Positions 13,134 through 16,294 of a DNA stretch of 16,294 nt are shown piece by piece. A program made the translations under genes and the position numbers. The notes under the pieces were generated by a model. That model had not been told where the DNA came from. It did not search any database and saw only the letters and a program-made list of their open reading frames with translations. Origin of the DNA: Anaerolineales bacterium UBA6663 (GTDB lineage Bacteria > Chloroflexota > Anaerolineae > Anaerolineales > UBA6663); NCBI GenBank assembly GCA_002455335.1, contig DKKP01000270.1, positions 494 through 16,787 of the forward strand, written 5' to 3'. The first letter of the stretch is position 1. Every line of letters starts with the position of its first letter.

Positions 13134-14015
13134 TCAATACGGCGGCAACCCGGCGGCGCCGCCGGCGACCGTGATCGGTACGGCGAAACCGATGCCGATG
13201 AAGACCTCCTGCTCGGTCGGGTTGATGATGCCGGTGACGATGCCGACCACCTGGCCGGCGCGGTTGAGCAGCGGCCCGCCGGAGTTGCCCGGATTGATGG
13301 CTGCGTCGACCTGGATCAGGCCCTCGATCGCAACGCTGCCCTCGGGCTCGAAAATGCGATCAAAGCCCGAGACCACGCCGGCGCTCATCGAGCTGTACAG
13401 ACCGAAGGGGTTGCCAACGACGTAGGCATCGTCGCCGACATTGAGCGCATTGGGGTTCCCGAGCACGGCCGGCACGATCTGGGCCGGCGGGGTGAGTGCC
13501 TGGAGCACGGCGATGTCGATCTCGGGCTGCTCGACCACGATCTGGGCCGCCGATTGCGTGCCGTCGGCGAAGGTCACGGTGATCGCCTGGGCGTCGTCGA
13601 CCACGTGCAGGCTCGTCAGAATGGCGCCCGTAAGGTCGACGACCACGCCGCTGCCGAGCGAGTTTCCCGTGTGTTCGTCGCCGGACCCCTGGGTCTGGAT
13701 CAGCACAAGCGAAGGCCGAATCGCGGCATAGACGAGCGCTGATTGCGCCGGCGGCGGCGTGGCCGAGGCCATCGCAGCCGCCACGGCGTCGTTGACTTCA
13801 TCGGTCGTCAACGGGGCGGGGGGTGGGAAGACCTGATTGTAAAGCGCGAGGCCGACAAAGGCCGCCAGCGCGCCGAACACGTAGGGCCCGGCGCGGCGCG
13901 CGAACGTGAGCCCGCGGTTGATCGCCGGTATCTGTGTCACGCGGGAGCGCCAGGTGGAGGCGGGCGAGGCGGATTGGATCTCGGAGTTGTCGGGACTGTC
14001 AATAAGGCGGCCCAT
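13134..14015 (-). CDS. Membrane-anchored S1C (HtrA/DegP-like) serine protease lacking a PDZ domain
   Basis: 293 aa. A cytoplasmic tail of about 43 residues precedes one membrane segment (about 44-60, FGALAAFVGLALYNQVF), a Pro/Ala linker, and then a trypsin-like protease domain outside the membrane. The catalytic triad is visible: H137 in LTSLHVVDD, D167 in PEIDIAVL, and S245 in NPGNSGGP. The sequence ends right after the domain's last strand (IGFAVPITVAGG), so the usual C-terminal PDZ domain is missing. The start ATG at 14015 has AGGAAG 7 nt upstream; a GTG two codons earlier is too close to that site. It sits upstream of moxR on the same strand, with two hairpins between. A role in envelope protein quality control is inferred from the family. 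Confidence 0.9.
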   Translation of the reverse strand: MGRLIDSPDNSEIQSASPASTWRSRVTQIPAINRGLTFARRAGPYVFGALAAFVGLALYNQVFPPPAPLTTDEVNDAVAAAMASATPPPAQSALVYAAIRPSLVLIQTQGSGDEHTGNSLGSGVVVDLTGAILTSLHVVDDAQAITVTFADGTQSAAQIVVEQPEIDIAVLQALTPPAQIVPAVLGNPNALNVGDDAYVVGNPFGLYSSMSAGVVSGFDRIFEPEGSVAIEGLIQVDAAINPGNSGGPLLNRAGQVVGIVTGIINPTEQEVFIGIGFAVPITVAGGAAGLPPY

Positions 14016-14223
14016 GTTCACACTTCCTGGGTAAGGCGACGATAACGGCGCGGTGGTCGCCCCGCATTCCCGGAACGTGATCGTGTCGAAGTCATGATGT
14101 CACGGTTGTAGGTGAATAAGGTAAGTCTGCTCTGAGAAGGTGGTTTAGGGTGTTTGAGCCACGGGTGTGTTAGAGTAGCGACTACCTCAAGCAGCCGAAC
14201 GGCTGTGACAAGCGGAGAAATCC
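14016..14223. other. Divergent intergenic region between protease and nucleoside hydrolase genes
   Basis: These 208 bases separate divergent genes and should carry promoters for both. I see no convincing sigma-70 pair. TTGAGC (14154-14159) and TAGAGT (14171-14176) are weak boxes only 11 nt apart. A small perfect hairpin, CAGCC-GAAC-GGCTG, lies at 14192-14205 close to the nucleoside hydrolase ribosome-binding site. No open frame or RNA gene is recognised. Confidence 0.5.
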
Positions 14224-15147
14224 ATGCCCAAAACCCCGGTGTTTTTTAGCCATGATGGCGGCGTCGATGACTATCTGTCGATTCTGCTCTTGATGACGAT
14301 GCCCGATGTCGAAGTCCTCGGCATCGCGGTGACCGATGCCGACTGCTACATCGAGCCGGCGGTCAGCGCGACACGCAAGATACTGGATTTGATGGGGCGG
14401 AGCGATGTCACGGTTGCGCGCAGCTCGGCGCGTGGCGTCAACCCCTTTCCTCGCGAGTTCCGGTTGAGCTCGTACGCCATCGATCTGTTCCCGATCCTGA
14501 ACGAGCGTGAGGCGCTCACGACGCCGCTCGCCGCCGTAGACGCCCCGCAGTTCATCGTCGATACATTGCGCACCGCGCCAACGCCGGTGACGTTCCTCGA
14601 GGTCGGCCCCCTGACGACGCTGGCCGAGGCGCTCAAGCTGGATCCTGGAGTCGCGGCCAAGATCGCGCGGATCGTATGGATGGGTGGGGCCCTCAACGTG
14701 CCAGGCAATGTCGCGCGCAACCACGAGCCCGGCCATGATGTCAGTGCCGAGTGGAATGTGTATTGGGACCCGATCAGCGCAGCCAGGATCTGGGCGACCG
14801 ACATCCCGGTTGTGCTGTGCCCGCTCGACATCACCAACAACGTGCCGATCACGCCCGACTTCATCCGCGCCCTAAGTCGTCAGCGGCAATACCCGATCTC
14901 GGACCTGGCTGGTTTGTGCTACTCGCTGGTCGCCTTCCGGCCGTATTTCTGCTGGGATGTGCTTACGACAGCCTATGTTGGCCGTCCCGATTTGTTCACG
15001 CTGACCAGTTGGGAGACCGAGGTGATCGCGACCGGCAGCGACCAGGGCCGTACGGCTGTCAGGCCCGGCGGACGCGCCGTACAGGCGCTTGCTACCGTCG
15101 ACAAGGACGCGTTCTTCGACTATTTCCTCAAGCAGATGGCGCGCTAG
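14224..15147 (+). CDS. Inosine/uridine-preferring nucleoside hydrolase family protein, divergent active site
   Basis: A 307-aa protein of the IUNH fold; members hydrolyse N-ribosides to base and ribose using a bound Ca2+. The N-terminal motif reads S9-H-D11-G-G-V-D15-D16 instead of DxDxxxDD, so the first Asp is Ser while the other three remain. The Thr ligand region GPLTTLAEAL (129-138), AEWNVYWDP (175-183) and C243-W244-D245-V are present. The last corresponds to the HD pair of classical enzymes, with Trp in place of the catalytic His. Substrate preference is therefore uncertain. Start ATG with GCGGAGAA upstream. It is followed after 15 nt by a ribokinase-family gene, which fits a salvage role for the released sugar. 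Confidence 0.88.
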   Translation: MPKTPVFFSHDGGVDDYLSILLLMTMPDVEVLGIAVTDADCYIEPAVSATRKILDLMGRSDVTVARSSARGVNPFPREFRLSSYAIDLFPILNEREALTTPLAAVDAPQFIVDTLRTAPTPVTFLEVGPLTTLAEALKLDPGVAAKIARIVWMGGALNVPGNVARNHEPGHDVSAEWNVYWDPISAARIWATDIPVVLCPLDITNNVPITPDFIRALSRQRQYPISDLAGLCYSLVAFRPYFCWDVLTTAYVGRPDLFTLTSWETEVIATGSDQGRTAVRPGGRAVQALATVDKDAFFDYFLKQMAR

Positions 15148-15162
15148 ACACGGGAGGCCCCT

Positions 15163-16092
15163 ATGGCAAACGGCAAAGTCACCGTCATCGGCAGCTTTGC
15201 GGTCGGGCTGACGTTGCGGGCGGATCGCTTCCCGGTCAGGGGCGAGACCCTCATCGGCCGCGACTTCGATCAGGGTCCCGGCGGCAAGGGCAGCAATCAA
15301 GCCGTCCAGATCGCGCGGCTCGGTGGTGATGTCGAGTTTGTAGGCGTGATCGGAACCGATGGATTCGGCGACATCGCCGCGAAGCTGTACGGGGATGAGG
15401 GCGTCGGCACGACGTACCTGACCCGCACCGCCGAGCGCAACACTGGGCTTGGCTTCATCGTGCTCAACGCGGAGGGCGATAACTTCATCATCCTCGACCC
15501 CGGGGCGAACGCGCTTTTCTCGCCCGCGCATGTCGACGCAGCCGGCGAACGGATCAACGCCAGCCAGGTCGTGCTGGCTCAACTCGAGATCCCTCTGGCG
15601 ACGGCCGTGCACGGTCTGCGAGCGGGGCATCGTGCCGGGGCGATCGCGATCCTCAACCCCGCGCCCGCCGCGCCGGTACCGGCTGAAGCCTTTGCCGACA
15701 TCGACATCGTCACTCCCAACCACACCGAGCTGCGTGTGATGCTCGGCCGCCGGCCGGATGATCCGGTCGACTCGCGCGACCTGTGCGCCGAGCTGCTGCG
15801 CCTCGGTGTGCGGACCGTGGTGCTTACCCAGGGCGAACAAGGCGCGCTCATCGTCCGCGCGGACGGCACACAACACATCGCTTCGCACCCCGTCGATGTG
15901 GTCGACACGACAGGCGCGGGCGATGCATTCAGCGGCACCCTTGCGGCGTCGCTGGCCGAGGGCGCCACGCTCGAAGCTGCGGTGGCACGCGCGGTCGGCG
16001 CCGGCGCCCTGGCCTGTACCCGCCTTGGGGTCGTGCCAGCGCTGCCGCGGCGGACCGAGCTCGAGGCCTTGCTATCTTCGACATCTCGGTGA
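15163..16092 (+). CDS. Ribokinase/PfkB-family sugar kinase
   Basis: A 309-aa kinase of the ribokinase family, alignable end to end with RbsK. Signatures are GGKGSNQA at 40-47, NPAPA, TPNHTE, and D248-T-T-G-A-G-D254-A-F with the catalytic base D254. In E. coli RbsK the sugar is held by Asn and Asp of GSINAD near the N-terminus. Here the matching stretch is GSFAVG (10-15), replacing both residues, so ribose may not be the substrate. Start ATG with GGGAGG upstream, 15 nt after the nucleoside hydrolase stop, so the two genes are surely co-transcribed. Phosphorylation of a pentose or of a modified nucleoside-derived sugar is the likely role. Confidence 0.88.
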   Translation: MANGKVTVIGSFAVGLTLRADRFPVRGETLIGRDFDQGPGGKGSNQAVQIARLGGDVEFVGVIGTDGFGDIAAKLYGDEGVGTTYLTRTAERNTGLGFIVLNAEGDNFIILDPGANALFSPAHVDAAGERINASQVVLAQLEIPLATAVHGLRAGHRAGAIAILNPAPAAPVPAEAFADIDIVTPNHTELRVMLGRRPDDPVDSRDLCAELLRLGVRTVVLTQGEQGALIVRADGTQHIASHPVDVVDTTGAGDAFSGTLAASLAEGATLEAAVARAVGAGALACTRLGVVPALPRRTELEALLSSTSR

Positions 16093-16153
16093 AAGGCAGT
16101 CGCCAGGGCTCTGAAGCGGCTGAATGCGCTTCCCCGAGATCAAGGAATCCATA

Positions 16154-16294
16154 ATGACCCAGACCGAAATCACCCCCCGCCAACGCGTGCTGACCGCACT
16201 GCGCCATGAGACCCCCGATCGCGTCCCAGTCGACTTCCTGGCGACACCCGAGATCTGGGATCGGTTGCTCGCGCATCTGCAGCTCGACGCCACA
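16154..16294 (+). CDS. Uroporphyrinogen decarboxylase (URO-D) family protein, 5' end only
   Basis: Forty-seven codons are visible before the window ends. ATG is preceded by AAGGAAT (16142-16148). The N-terminus TPRQRVLTALRHETPDRVPV is typical of the URO-D superfamily, which covers haem-pathway decarboxylase and many methyltransferase-like or uncharacterised members. Its position 61 nt after the sugar kinase suggests the same operon, and such a location favours a non-haem URO-D-like member over HemE. The catalytic part is not in the window. Confidence 0.7.
   Translation, partial: MTQTEITPRQRVLTALRHETPDRVPVDFLATPEIWDRLLAHLQLDAT

Overview
The window is GC-rich bacterial chromosome. It probably comes from a member of the Chloroflexota: the gene complement, the TTG/GTG start codons and the short-period repeat spacers are compatible with that, but there is no rRNA or marker gene to prove it. 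No insertion sequence, integrase, prophage, plasmid gene or CRISPR array is visible.

Layout. Bases 1-90 hold the 3' half of a CAU-anticodon tRNA and a strong intrinsic terminator. A small stand-alone cyclic-nucleotide-binding-like protein follows (314-775). Bases 1074-8428 are the core of the window: seven plus-strand genes in operon-like order, hdrC-hdrB-hdrA-mvhD-mvhG-mvhA-hydrogenase maturation protease. They encode a heterodisulfide reductase HdrABC coupled to a group 3c [NiFe] hydrogenase MvhADG, with its endopeptidase. Directly after it (8498-8965) lies a paralogue of the first small protein, so two sister CNB-like proteins bracket the cluster.

A hairpin at 8975-9009 separates this block from a minus-strand operon read from the right: a membrane-anchored S1C (DegP/HtrA-like) protease without PDZ domain (14015-13134), then moxR (AAA+ ATPase), a DUF58 protein and two BatA/BatB-type von Willebrand A membrane proteins. 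A divergent spacer (14016-14223) leads into a plus-strand nucleoside-salvage-like cassette: a divergent nucleoside hydrolase, a ribokinase-family sugar kinase and the start of a uroporphyrinogen-decarboxylase-family gene cut by the window edge.

How it works together. In methanogens the Hdr-Mvh complex splits electrons from H2 between ferredoxin and the CoM-S-S-CoB heterodisulfide. All cofactor ligands expected for that chemistry are visible here, but a bacterium would normally lack that disulfide, so the natural high-potential acceptor is unknown. The paired CNB-like proteins lack a DNA-binding domain and lack the usual cNMP-binding Glu/Arg. They are the best candidates in the window for something undescribed: possible accessory or sensory partners of the hydrogenase/Hdr machine. 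Three intergenic spacers carry 7-8 bp short-period repeats, one of which folds into a large inverted structure between mvhG and mvhA.
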